A stretch of DNA of 64,000 nt from contig NC_084721.1 of assembly GCF_033807575.1 (NCBI RefSeq), positions 3,038,001 through 3,102,000 of the forward strand, in the 5' to 3' direction. Below are positions 52,914-63,870 of this stretch, piece after piece. Made by a program: the position numbers and the translations under genes. This DNA is from Cydia pomonella. Its lineage: Eukaryota > Arthropoda > Insecta > Lepidoptera > Tortricidae. Positions within the stretch are counted from its first letter, which is position 1. Each line of letters begins with the position of its first letter. Under the pieces are notes generated by a model. It made no database searches. It was given only the letters and a program-made list of their open reading frames with translations, and had not been told where the DNA came from.

Positions 52914-53089
52914 CCGAAACAGCTGTTCTGTTTAATATTATAATTATTAGGTCGGCCCTTAGTTTACGAGGAATTAATTTAATTAGAAGGTAGGAAAGGT
53001 GCATTCGGGTTATGCGGATCCATTTTCGAAAGTCGGGTAATATCGAAATTCGACTACGATACTAGTATCCGCATCGGTCACAGCATGGA

Positions 53090-53349
53090 GGCGGTTCTTT
53101 TTGGTCTAATAGCAAAAAAGTCATCTACTCGCGTCTCAGCGATCATGCCGGACGCGCTGCAGTGTTTCGACAGCCGCACAGCATCCTCAAGATGTTATTA
53201 TATTGAACGCGCAATGCTTTATAGGTTAGTTGGGTAAACTTCACCCACAGGCTGCACGTGTAGAAAGTCTGACAGTAAGCTCTAAAGAGCGTCAATTTAA
53301 CTGATTTATTACACCGTGCGGTGATGAGAATTACAAGTTTTAGCAACAA
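53090..53349 (-). pseudogene. LINE ORF2 C-terminal fragment, frameshifted
   Basis: Minus frame 53349-53143: LLKLVILITARCNKSVKLTL, FRAYCQTFYTCSLWVKFTQL, TYKALRVQYNNILRMLCG, the RT thumb/C-terminal region of a lepidopteran LINE. The homologous end HCSASGMIAETRVDDFFAI then RPKRTASML to 53090 is in another frame, so one indel lies near 53170. All catalytic motifs are absent. Confidence 0.68.
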
Positions 53350-53379
53350 TAATTTAAACTAGACATAGAAATCCCAGTC

Positions 53380-53737
53380 GGACCCGGGTACGTCCTTAAA
53401 CTACGTCCAAAAGAGAGGTATGGACATTGTGAATGTCATCTCGCTTTGTGTGGTAGGGCACAGCACAGCGGATGTCATTCCAGATCTAGAGCAGAGTCCA
53501 ACTGGGGAAGTACCTCCGCCTTACAGAAAACCGCAGCCAAATAACACTAGACCCTACTCGTAGTGTTGTGTTCCTGCCGGTGAGTAAGGTTGCCAGAGTT
53601 CAACGAGGGGTTTAGGTTTAGGGTCGGCAACGCGCATGTAACTTCTCTGGAGTTGCAGGCGTACATAGGCTACGGAAACTGCTTACCATCAGGCGGGCCG
53701 TATGCTTGTTTGCCACCGACGTAGTATAAAAAAAAAG
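53380..53737 (+). repeat. Family A, longest copy (LINE 3' UTR)
   Basis: GGACATTGTGAATGTCATCT, CGCTTTGTGTGGTAGGGCAC, AACTGGGGAAGTACCTCCGC, then TGTTCCTGCCGGTGAGTAAG and the family A tail ending in a run of A. Confidence 0.78.
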
Positions 53738-54521
53738 AAATGGTATTAAAATCACTTTATTTGTTTTATTATAATTTATAAACCCGTACAAAGTGCTTTA
53801 ATAATAATACTTACACGCGGTTACTAAAAAGCGTGGTAAAATTTTGATGACGTAGAGAATCACCATAAGCGTGTTAAAAAGCCATTCCCTTTAACGACTC
53901 AGCCATGTATAATGCTACCGTGTAGCTAAAGTTTATATTAAATTGAAACGCATTCACCATTCAGGTCAATAAGCAAACTTGAATACACGCGCCGATTTCG
54001 GTAATCTGTGAACAAGGAACGACCCAAGTTTATTGAGGCCAAAGATCACTATATTAGATGGAGCGTAATATACAGGTTGTTTTTGTTATGGCTGATCATA
54101 CTTTGAAGGGTGAATATGACTGTCATACTGAATAACTTTTAGGTACTACAATACCAACCCCGTAATCGCTAAATAATCTGCTGTCTCATACATTTCGGCG
54201 AATCATGACAATGTTTTCTACGGAACAACTTTTTTTTGCGATTTGATGTTGCCCTATAGTTTCAATTGTTCAGCATGACCTACATATTCACCTCTCAGAG
54301 ATGATCAGATTTTTTTTTTTAATATAAGTAATCAAAACACTTTGTAAGCAGCTTTGCGCTTACTACGTATTAGGAATAGAATTATAAATTTGGTTTCGCA
54401 TAGGATTTGAAACTTTTACATTTTCAACAAATATAAGTGGGTATATAACCAGTCCAAGCGTAGAAATTTAATGTAGGCAATAAAATCAATTCAAGCTAAT
54501 TGTAAAATGCCTTACTAAAAT
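53738..54521. other. Unannotated interval
   Basis: GGCTGATCATACTTTGAAGG near 54090 has a weak inverted match near 54270-54307. No gene supported. Confidence 0.35.
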
Positions 54522-54753
54522 GTACCCTGCCTACGAAGCTAATGGTCCCGGGTTCAAATCCTGGTAAGGGCATGTATTTGTATGATGAGCATGGATATTT
54601 GTTCCTGAGTCATGGGTGTTTTCTATGTATTTAAGTATTTATATATTATATATATCGTTGTCTAAGTACCCTCAACACAAGCCTTATTGAGCTTACTGTG
54701 GGACTTAGTCAATTTGTTTAATAATGTCCTATAATATTTATTTATTTATTTTA
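54522..54753 (+). repeat. tRNA-derived SINE, copy 4, A box lost
   Basis: ACCCTGCCTACGAAGCTAAT, GGTCCCGGGTTCAAATCCTG (B box), CCTGAGTCATGGGTGTTTTC, AACACAAGCCTTATTGAGCT and an ATTTATTTATTTTA end. 5' truncated. Confidence 0.8.
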
Positions 54754-55232
54754 AGTACCACGTGTTGAAAGTGTCAAACAAGGCAAATAAACTGAAATAA
54801 TGTCAATCAGCGTCTACTTCAAGAATAACATAAGTTTAAATTTACGACCGCTCAGGCTTCGATCATTCATTCATTCATTCGATCTCTGCGAGTAAATAAT
54901 TATTGAACGACATGGATAAGATGAGCATTGAAGTAATTCCTCACCGACAAGCTACACGCAACAATGAATACATAATAAAGCGAAATCTTTGGGCGGTAGT
55001 CTATGATGGAGGCACTTTAAAGGATTTCATTCCAATCGCAAACGCCTGAGCTAAACCAACCAACCAGTATAAAATCGCCCTTGACAAAAGTAAAAACGTT
55101 ATGCACGAAAAATTTCGTACATTGATTCAACTGTTGCTATCTCTATCGCACTCATATAACTAAATTGTTGTTCCGTTCACACAGTGCCAATGATCGCCGC
55201 AAAAAGCCACCAAGGTAGAGTAGGGTAGGGAC
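54754..55232. other. Unannotated interval
   Basis: A (CATT)n run at about 54865-54880. Otherwise nothing supported. Confidence 0.35.
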
Positions 55233-55377
55233 CAGAGGCGGATCGTTCAAAGAACTCGATTCCCACCGGCTTGTCTAAACTTCAGCCCGTTGAGTACTTT
55301 CATGATCGGTTCATGGAGAAAAGGAAAGCAAAACTAGCTACGGGTTCCGTACGAATGTTTGTAACGCGCCGCCACTG
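55233..55377. mobile_element. hAT MITE, 145 bp, perfect 8-bp duplication
   Basis: Ends CAGAGGCGGATC and, from the right, CAGTGGCGGCGC. GTAGGGAC flanks both sides (55225-55232 and 55378-55385). Non-coding. Confidence 0.88.
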
Positions 55378-55564
55378 GTAGGGACAACCAGTCACTTAGT
55401 GTATTTTATACTTGCATGTATTTTGTGGACACCGGTCTGTTTAAGCTTACATGGGCTATATGTTATAAGTATGTAACTTTACTTTTGAGTGGCATTAACG
55501 TGAGACATTTCATTCGGTTCTTGTCTGTTTGTCTGATTTAATTTCTTGTAATTTAATTATTTAT

Positions 55565-55770
55565 ATAATAATTCAAGTCTTGGAGATCCTTTACATCTCT
55601 AAGGATAATTTAATGATCGTTTTTTTAATCATATTTTATCTCTGACACTTGGAGACTTTTACATCTGTAAAGAATTTTAGTATTGGTTGTTTTTATTTTT
55701 TTAATCATATTTGTTTGTGTATCTCGACATTTAGAGACTGTATACATCTCTAATAAAGTATATCATATTT
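55565..55770 (+). repeat. LINE 3'-UTR fragment with stem-loop set
   Basis: Stem-loops at 55580-55602, 55649-55670 (one mismatch) and 55731-55753, corresponding to those at 44502-44697. Confidence 0.55.
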
Positions 55771-56509
55771 CATTGATTTCATATTTGTTATTTTTATTTA
55801 TTGTAAAAAATTTACACGTAAAAACAGTTGCCCCTGTGGCTTATTTGGTGAATAAATGTTTGATTTATTTATGATTTTGATTTTATATTATGTTCCAGTG
55901 GTTCACAATTCACATTGAAAATCAATTGCATACATATAAATATGCGTCTAAGTGTACTAATCACATATCACGAAAACTAAAAAAAAAAACTAAAAAATAT
56001 ACGACCTCTGACAGTTCGACTCTCCATCGCTTGTGTGGTAAAGAAAACTCAGTAAGGGGGGCTTTTATGCCTTAACGACATTTGTTACCGCAACTCCGAG
56101 TCACAAATAATTAGGCAGCTGAAGTGGGTCTCTATGCTGTATAAAGGAAACCTTACATTTATTTATTTAATAATAATGTTTGGATTCAATTATATTTAAT
56201 TTTTAGCTTCCTTATTGATGTTGTGCATTTGAGCGTTTTTAATACTCGCAAAAAAAAAAACAGTTTATCATTAATTACAGGCTAAGAAAAGCCATTGTAG
56301 GAATATTACAAAATAAAAAAATATAGGCTTATTACCTTTATGATTTCTGAGAAAAGATATTTTTGATTAAACTTTGAACGAGGATATTTTGACTTACAAA
56401 AAGCTGTTTTAGGCTTTTGAAACTTTATTTGTGTTATATCTGATTTATGACCAAGCGTACTAAATTAAGTCCCGACCACACTAAGTTTCCACTATTTGGC
56501 AGTAACTGT
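55771..56509. other. Unannotated interval
   Basis: AT-rich; nothing supported. Confidence 0.35.
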
Positions 56510-57530
56510 ACATCGTCGGTCATTCTTAGAATAATGTCAGCGGTCTAATTGCCACAAAATGTATGAAAATAGTTGTGACTTTAGTCGCAACCGCAGACAT
56601 ATTCACAGAGAATGACCCTGGTATACTTATTTATTAAATCAGCTTAGAAAATAATTTTACACTTGCTAATAGGTACATATCCCGTCGGAGCACCAAATTT
56701 GACTTATCAATTGGCATTAAACTACTTTACTCTAGCAATGTATTTTTTAAGTACCTTTTATAAACGTTTGGTTATGCATGTAAAAATACTTACTGTCGGT
56801 CTTTCTTTAAAAATAAGTCTGTGCTCTAATTGCAGCAGCCCATACAAATTGAATAAAAAGAGTTGTGGCACTACCCGCAACCGCAGAGATATTCTCAGAG
56901 AATGACCCTGGTATACTTACTTATAAAATCAGCTTGTAAAATCATTTTACACTTGCTAATAGGTACATATCCCGTCGGAGCACCACATTTGACTTAGCAC
57001 ATGGCATTTAACTACTTTACTGTCGCAATGTATTTTTAAGTTCGTTTTGTGAACGTTTGGTTAAGCATGTCACACTTTCATGAAGCCGCCACGTTATTTG
57101 TCAAAAAATACTTATTGTCGGTCTTTCTTTAAAAATATGTCTGTGCTCTAATTGCAGCAGCCCATACAAATTGAATGAAAAGAGTTGTGGCATTACCCTC
57201 AACCACATACATATTCTCAGAGAATCCCTGGTATACTTACTTATAAAATCAGCTTGTAAAATCATTTTACACTTGCTAATAGGTACATATCCCGTAAAAA
57301 CATCACATTTGACTTAGCACTTGGCATAAAACTACTCTACTCTAGCAATGTACTTAGTACCTATTTTGTACGCTTGTTTATAAGTTCCATAAAATCGCCA
57401 CATTGTTTGTCAAAAAAGCTTATAGTCGGACGTTCATAAAAAATATGTCTGCGGTCTAATTGAAAAGAATAAATGAAAAGAGTCGTGGAAATTAGACGTA
57501 ATACAATGACCCTGGATAAGGGCATTTTCA
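56510..57530. repeat. Satellite-like tandem array, units of about 285-320 bp
   Basis: The marker CCCTGG (with GTATACTTA in the first three units) recurs with its G at 56620, 56910, 57230 and 57514. Other shared blocks are TTTTACACTTGCTAATAGGT, ACATATCCCGT, GTCGGTCTTTCTTTAAAAAT and CTAATTGCAGCAGCCCATAC. Partial units lie at both edges. Confidence 0.88.
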
Positions 57531-57639
57531 GATAAGTCTACCCTGTAGTTATGTTAAAAACCTAACAAACTTTGGGTTATTTCTACTCTGAATCACGAAA
57601 AAACATTATGTGTGGGAGGTACCCAAATTTTTTTTTTCT

Positions 57640-57840
57640 TAAAAACAAAACTTTAGACTAACTTAAGTCTAGTCAAAGAGACCCCCCGAGTTGTCCCCGG
57701 CGCAAAGGTACCCATAACGCTAGCAGCATTGCCACGTTGAATGGCGATGGGTAACCTTTGCACCAGGTACGAACCCGCGCGGGCGTCAGACCCCCTTTCC
57801 CTCATTCGACGTCCCTAGTTGACTACAGGACCCTAAAAAG
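57640..57840. repeat. GC-rich dispersed block
   Basis: GTTGTCCCCGGCGCAAAGGT, ACCCATAACGCTAGCAGCAT and CGAACCCGCGCGGGCGTCAG. Strongly different composition from its surroundings. Resembles a widespread lepidopteran repeat, family not fixed. Confidence 0.4.
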
Positions 57841-58059
57841 GAATATTATTTATTGTAATCGGTAGTGTAACCGCTCGCATTTAGTGTCGACAGTCGCTAA
57901 GAAGCTTAACGTTTGTCTTTTGTTTTAAGCCCCCTTAATCCTAATGAAAGTCATTGTCAACTCGTTCTTAGCTGACGGAGTTGATAAGTACCTGTCATTG
58001 TTGGGATTAGAAAAGTTTCAAATATAACTGTACGAATGGAAATTTTATGCGACTTGCAA

Positions 58060-58335
58060 TCCGGAGGTCACGGATTCAAAACCCGGATCGTATGTACGAA
58101 ACTACGAAATATCATTTGATATTTACCAGTCGGTTTTCGGTGAAGGAAAACATCGTGAGGAAACCGGACTAATCCCAACAAGGCCTAGTTTACCCTCTGG
58201 GTTGGAAGGTCAGATATATGGCAGTCGCTTTCGTAAACACTAGTGCCTACGCCAAATCTTGGGATTAGTTATCAAGCGGATCCCAGGCTCCCATGAGCCG
58301 TAGCAAAATGCCGGGACAAAGCGAAGAAGAAGAAT
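58060..58335 (+). repeat. SINE/LINE-tail repeat
   Basis: GTCACGGATTCAAAACCCGG (B-box-like), TCGGTGAAGGAAAACATCGT, GAGGAAACCGGACTAATCCC, GCCTAGTTTACCCTCTGGGT, CCCATGAGCCGTAGCAAAAT and a GAAGAAGAAG end. Standard lepidopteran dispersed repeat. Confidence 0.75.
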
Positions 58336-58589
58336 GGAAATTTTATTGCAAAATTTTAAGCGCGTTCGATAGCATGGTGGGTGCACGTAGCGGGCTCACG
58401 CACGCGCGGGTGCCATTATTACATAGGTAAAATACGTCGCAAGCGTCTGCGCCAGTTAGCTTTGCTCATACCATTTTGTTTTTAACCCGGTCACCCGCTT
58501 AGTGCAACCGCACCAGCTAGCGGACGCCTTAAAGGTATCTAGCAAGCCTTGACATAAATGACGAGGCATTAACAATATGTTTTAATCGT

Positions 58590-58820
58590 TACGACCGGTC
58601 TGGCCTCGTGGGTAGTGAAGCCGATGGTCCTGGGTTCGAATCCCGGTAAGGGCATTTATTTGTGTGATCAACACAGTTGTTCCTGAGTCATGGATGTTTT
58701 CTATGTATTTACGTATTTGTTTATTAAATATATCATTGTCTGTGGGAACACAAGCGTTCTTGAACTTACCGTGGGACTTAGTCAGTTTGTGTAAGAATGT
58801 CCCTGTAATAAAGTGTTGGC
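58590..58820 (+). repeat. tRNA-derived SINE, copy 5
   Basis: GACCGGTCTGGCCTCGTGGG (A box), GGGTTCGAATCCCGGTAAGG (B box, closest to a tRNA here), CCTGAGTCATGGATGTTTTC, then ACTTAGTCAGTTTGTGTAAG. Confidence 0.82.
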
Positions 58821-59364
58821 TATTGATAAAAAAAATGTGTTATTTTAGAAACAATCGAATAGATCGATAAACATAACTAATATATTAAAAATGTTCCAAC
58901 AAATACTTAAATTAATGCTGTTATTTTTTATTTGTATTGTAATGAAAACTTATCGAAGACTCGACGTACGGTGTCCAAGAGTACCACCGAGTTTTTGAAA
59001 AAATATAATACTTTTTAAATCATATCTCTTACGTAGTCGGCTAAAATAAGCTAAAATTGTATGGCTTGCATAATTACCGTGCTCACGGTTGAGTCAACCT
59101 GGCTTTATCAATCCAGCCGCACACAATATAGACACAAAACTAGTATTAGAACCAGAAGCTTGACTGTACATTCAAATTTTAACCTAGCTAGGCGCCATTG
59201 AATTATTAAGTAAGACGATTTGCTAGTTTTGACCCCATCCGCCAATGTGTAAGAAAAAATAAGAATAGACCTACCCCTCCCCCCTATATTACGTAAGAAT
59301 TTAAAATATGTAGATGTATTCAGCCCAAATAGGGAATTAGGGGAGTGGAAGTTGGAGCTGCAGG
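58821..59364. other. Unannotated; repeat block near 59220-59310
   Basis: GTGTAAGAAAAAATAAGA...CCTCCCCCC recurs in the same orientation at 59970-60012. No gene supported. Confidence 0.4.
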
Positions 59365-59562
59365 TTACTGTCCCGGCGGCATTCCCACATTCCCCTCAAG
59401 TTTTCTTGTTTTCCTACAGAACAGAAGGACATCTTTGATTTCGACGTCCTTTAGTTCGTTTTCTTTCAGGAAGTCTCTACCGAATGTATTATATCGCATC
59501 GCAGAATTTAAAGGACTAATGACGTTATTCATAAACGCGTTACTGGCCTGCGTTGGCAGCAC
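59365..59562 (-). CDS. Unidentified 65-codon ORF
   Basis: A non-ATG frame with an in-frame TGA just upstream. From the Met at residue 11 it reads MNNVISPLNSAMRYNTFGRD, then FLKENELKDVEIKDVLLFCR and KTRKLEGNVGMPPGQ before the stop. Charge distribution and the lack of low-complexity runs look like genuine former coding sequence. It sits between direct copies of a CT-rich repeat, so it may be part of a mobile element. I do not recognise it and assign no function. Confidence 0.25.
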   Translation of the reverse strand: MLPTQASNAFMNNVISPLNSAMRYNTFGRDFLKENELKDVEIKDVLLFCRKTRKLEGNVGMPPGQ

Positions 59563-60185
59563 GGTTCACTATACCCGTCACTATCGCGCTTACATACTTG
59601 TTAGAATGTGACAGTTACGGTGACAAATGATAAAGAGCCGACCATCTTAGCCCTACTGAATTAGCTATGAATCGTTTGTCTTTATCTGTCATTTTGACTT
59701 CTGTATTTGTCAGAAAGGGATAAAACACAGTTTTACTAAATCAGGCCCGTAAAGTTTTATGAATATGGGGGTTAGTGTTTATTAAAAAAAACATTTTTGT
59801 AACGTTTATTTGTTCCTACAAAGGAGCTGGAGCCCATCTAAGCTAACTATGTATCGTATTTGATAGCATAATAGAGTGTGGGAATATTATTTTAAAAGTA
59901 TTAAGTGAACATTTTGGCATCTTTGTGATTTTACGTAAGAACTATGAAAACGGACCCCACATCCCACCCCCGTGTAAGAAAAAATAAGACATATTCGACC
60001 CCCTCCCCCCTAAATCATCTTATGTAATAAATGGACAGCACCCTACTTACATTTTAAACTTTTGCTTTTTGATATATAAGAAGCCCATTCAGGTTTAACA
60101 AGTTGTTATGGTTTTGATCTTATTTTGATTTCACCTTGAAGATTAATCACGAAAGTAAAAGTCGTGAAAGATAATGCGTAAAGAA
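59563..60185. other. Unannotated interval
   Basis: CTTACATACTTGTTAGAATG (about 59588) resembles 19634-19652. No gene supported. Confidence 0.35.
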
Positions 60186-60492
60186 TAATACAGCCTTACA
60201 AACTTAGGCCTTTAAAGCTCAAATCAAAGCTTGTTTTTAAACGTCAAATTGAGATACGTCTTATGGCATTCAACCATCAAATAGTAGTAGATTCGTAATT
60301 GGTTTTTAGCTGTGTAAACCTACGAATAAAACAAACTGACTACATTTTTTTTATTGCACGTTTGAGAAATGCACTAAGTATACAAATCTTGGCGAGAAAC
60401 GGGGTTGTCGGTTGCGCTCCTCCCTCGCTCGGCCGTCTATATTTACTTAGTTTGCATCCCTGCGGCCTCTATAGTAATGTACTATTATATTA
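60186..60492 (-). repeat. Repeat family E, compact copy
   Basis: Inverse of 30543-31292 without the roughly 440-bp internal expansion: CGTTTCTCGCCAAGATTTGT and TTATTCGTAGGTTTACACAG on the minus strand. Confidence 0.65.
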
Positions 60493-61059
60493 GAATAATA
60501 AATAAATACAGTATGTTTAATTGAAGATACAATACTGGCTGTTTCTTGTACTGTGATATAAATTTACCCAAATCAGCGTCAGAGCCCGGTTTACATACTC
60601 CCAAAGCTTTACAGAGACATATAGATATGTATACAACGTATTGTATATGTACCTACTATGTAAAGTACATAACATAGCGGACACGTGTATTGTTTATATG
60701 AAACAATTGAACTCGTCTACAAAAACAACTGACTAAACTAAATGTAAAGAATACAGGATAAAATTAAATTGGGGATTAAATCGAGCAACATGGCGGTGTG
60801 AGTAAGGAGGTAAAGGTGACCTTCTTTAAGCATTGTCTTAGAATATAAAGTTATTAGAGCTTACATTCAAATGCCATTACCAACTTTTAAATTTAAGTTA
60901 TTCAAAAAGTGACTTAATAACTATTTCTATTATATTAAAGAATGGTTTTAGCAATAAAACCGCCTCTTGTAACTTAGTTCTAATTTGTATAATGAATTCA
61001 TTATTTTTATTTTACTCACTGGCTTTAAGTATAAAGACTACAAATGTACCTTTCCTCTC
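60493..61059. other. Unannotated interval
   Basis: Nothing supported. Confidence 0.35.
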
Positions 61060-61205
61060 TATATCTCTCTTCTCAGCATATTTGCGTCCACTGCTGAACA
61101 TATACCTTTTTCATGGATTTCCATGTTGTTCTGTTTACGCAGTTCTATGTCAGGCCGGCCCTGCAGTCTTTCTAATATTATCATCCGACCATCTGACTCT
61201 GTCAT
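61060..61205 (-). repeat. RTE-type LINE 3' fragment
   Basis: On the minus strand: ATGACAGAGTCAGATGGTCG, AAAGACTGCAGGGCCGGCCT and GTTCAGCAGTGGACGCAAAT. Confidence 0.5.
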
Positions 61206-61257
61206 GTGGCATGTATACCGTCAGCCGTAAAAGTGTATGGCGACATTGGCGGTTTGG

Positions 61258-61313
61258 ATGGATTGAATTCATTGATATGACGACATTATCAATGAATTCA
61301 ATCTATCCAATTT
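61258..61313. repeat. Hairpin with 23-bp arms
   Basis: TGGATGGATTGAATTCATTG... faces its complement with one mismatch around a loop of about 10 bases. Confidence 0.85.
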
Positions 61314-61514
61314 ATCCATGCAATTTCGCAGCTTGCTGTACTTACTTACGGACTCTTAGTTTACTTGCCATAAATGTGGGCGATTATGCCGTTCAAGAAT
61401 CGGCTGTCGCTAGATAATAGATGCTGCTTAAATCATCTATAAAAATGTGTACAAAGCCTGATGATGATGATGATGTACCTACTTACTTAATATTAAATTG
61501 GCTATATCAGTCAC

Positions 61515-61592
61515 CTGAGAGCGCACCAGCGACGCTCTCAGCGGTAGAACGCAGTCGCTGTGGCTGAAAACGGCTAGGAGATGATGATGAAT
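61515..61592 (+). repeat. RTE-type LINE tail with GATGATGA end
   Basis: CTCTCAGCGGTAGAACGCAG, TCGCTGTGGCTGAAAACGGC, TAGGAGATGATGATGA. Confidence 0.55.
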
Positions 61593-62089
61593 ATTAAATT
61601 GTAATAGACACAATTAATATACCTAAACAAGCTAGTCATTTACGTAGAGATTCTTTCTTGTTTTAACTGTTAGATAATACATTCAGTCAGATCATACTAA
61701 GTACCATTACCATATGTGGGGTCAAAACACTCAAAATGACAGTAAGCTAATAATAATTACAGTTCTTTTCCACATGAATGCGAACATACCTTGACCTACT
61801 TGTTCGATTTGATCCCCATTTCCAGCAATACCCTGTATATATTCAATACATATGAACCGGCATCAATTAGTTCCGTCAGCTCTATTCAACGGAATACGAT
61901 GTGGTTGGTGACAACCCTATTGTTAGGGTTTAAGCGACGTTTGTCTAAGCTAATCCGAATCAAATTCTGCATCTAATTGAGACCTGAATAGGTAACCATA
62001 TATTAAATATGAATAAATTAATATTTTCATGAAGTTCTTTATGTTTTAATGATATATTTGCAGTCATAAAAACATAATAAACGAAGCCA
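61593..62089. other. Unannotated interval
   Basis: Nothing supported. Confidence 0.35.
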
Positions 62090-62135
62090 ACCTTTTTTTT
62101 TAATACTACGTCGGTGGCAAACAAGCATACGGCCT
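62090..62135 (-). repeat. Family A tail scrap
   Basis: ACTACGTCGGTGGCAAACAA then GCATACGGCC. Only the last 35 bp or so of the family. Confidence 0.65.
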
Positions 62136-62314
62136 AACCTAACTTACCTAATTTTAAAATAAATATTATGTAGTGAAAATATGTAGAAGCAACAGCTAAA
62201 ATCGGTTACTAGCAAAAATAATCGAATAAAAAAATGGTTTGCTTACTATATATGTATACATAAAGGTATCTAATAGCAAAGATAATTTATATAAATCTTT
62301 GCTAATAGTAATAG

Positions 62315-62452
62315 GTACAGTCACGTCTGAAAATATCGATACAAAAAATGTGCCAAATATATGTATACACTACCTTAATATATGGGCAATAAAGGCGTGT
62401 ATACATAATTTTGACACTTTTTTCGTATCGATGTTTTCAGACGTGACCGTAC
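62315..62452. mobile_element. MITE with 28-bp arms
   Basis: GTACAGTCACGTCTGAAAAT and, from the right, GTACGGTCACGTCTGAAAAC, both followed by ATCGATAC. Two mismatches in 28. Confidence 0.85.
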
Positions 62453-62717
62453 CCAACAATATGAGTTATAGGTAGTTATCGAGAACAATACTTAGATAGA
62501 ACTTTTATACAATTTTGATCTTTAAGTACAGATAGTAAATTTGCAAAGTTCCAGATATTTCAGATTTATATTCCCCTAAGAAAATTCCATAATTTTGGAG
62601 TCAATATTCGGAATTAATTTGAAGTAGTATTCGCAATCAACTGAATACACCTTATACATTTTCCCTCATACATATATGTATTTATTTAGTAACTTATTAT
62701 AACTTATTTTAATTATT

Positions 62718-62835
62718 TAGGGTCGGCAACGCGCATGTAACACCTCTGGAGTTGCAGGTGTCTATAGGCTACGGTGACTGCTTACCATCAGGCGGGCCGT
62801 ATGCTTGTTTGCCACTGACGTGGTATAAAAAAAAA
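62718..62835 (+). repeat. Dispersed repeat family A, tail copy
   Basis: GGGTCGGCAACGCGCATGTA, CCATCAGGCGGGCCGTATGC, TTGTTTGCCACTGACGTGGT, then a run of A. Confidence 0.8.
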
Positions 62836-63252
62836 CTTCGGTTCATGACCTGCGACCATTTTCGTATTAACGTTCCGCTTAAAATACCCCCGCCGCGTGT
62901 CACCACACTAATTTGTTGACAGACTTAATTGACAGCTGCCGTTTCGTTACCGTCAATATTTACATACAAAACTTTTACGACTTAAGATAAAAATAACGTC
63001 ATCCTAATTTGATTCTTATATTGTTTATTTTGGGTATATAATTGCATGATTTTGTTGTGCGTTTGAAGCTTTTATTGTTAATTTTTTTGTAAGATTTGGA
63101 ATCGCTTCCTCATGTTGAGATCATATTCTGTTGACTGAGGTTTGCAGTAGCCGTGAACTTAATGAGCACTGTAATACGAGTAGAAGGGGAAGCATGAATC
63201 TAGGATAACTGGATCAGGCATGAGCGGTGGGGACAAATGACCAAACGGTATA
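62836..63252. other. Unannotated interval
   Basis: Nothing supported. Confidence 0.35.
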
Positions 63253-63260
63253 GTCTTATG

Positions 63261-63870
63261 CAGGGATCGTTACCGGTATTCTGACTACCGGTTTTAAATT
63301 AGGTATAACCGGTTATAGTTGTATTTCGCTATTTATATCACTAAAGCTTTGATTACCGGTATAACCAATAACGGTATTCATGTCTATTAGCGATTTTGCC
63401 ATTAGACAACAATACCTGTATTTGACATGTTACCCTTAAAAACCATTACCGGTAATACATGTCAATGTCAATACACTTTTTTATTTATTTCTTCGAATAT
63501 CGCTTTCCCGTATTGCTAAATTGTCATAATATTTCGTATTTAGTACTTTGGCTAGACTTTTCCTTTTCGAATAAAATGAAGGACAGAAGAATAATAGACA
63601 CTTCAGCCAGCTATGCAGAATGTTATCACGTGACATTACACTATTACACCTTTTTGTTGTGATTTAGTAGTGTCTGATTGACATCTTACCTTTCAGTGCA
63701 ATGAATAGCGGTATTGAATAAAGGTATTTAATATTGTAAGTACTCTATATATAGCGGTAAAAACAAAAGCGAAATGAAAACAATTCCTCTAATAGGAATA
63801 TAGGTATTCTTTTTATAGCGGTAGTTTGACAATATTTTTACAGGTATTAAAACCGGTTTTACAATCCCTG
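63261..63870. mobile_element. hAT MITE, 610 bp, perfect 8-bp duplication, ACCGGT-rich ends
   Basis: Begins CAGGGATCGTTACCGG. The right end reads CAGGGATTGTAAAACCGG on the other strand. GTCTTATG flanks both sides (63253-63260 and 63871-63878). At least five ACCGGT or near-ACCGGT palindromes lie in the left 200 bp. No transposase frame. Confidence 0.88.

Noticed and set aside
22420..58820. tRNA genes (A and B boxes with GGTTCGAATCC)
   Set aside because: The tRNA-like heads at 22.6, 26.7, 52.3, 54.5 and 58.6 kb all continue into the same tail (CCTGAGTCATGGATGTTTTC... ATTTATTT) and do not form a full acceptor stem. They are SINE copies.
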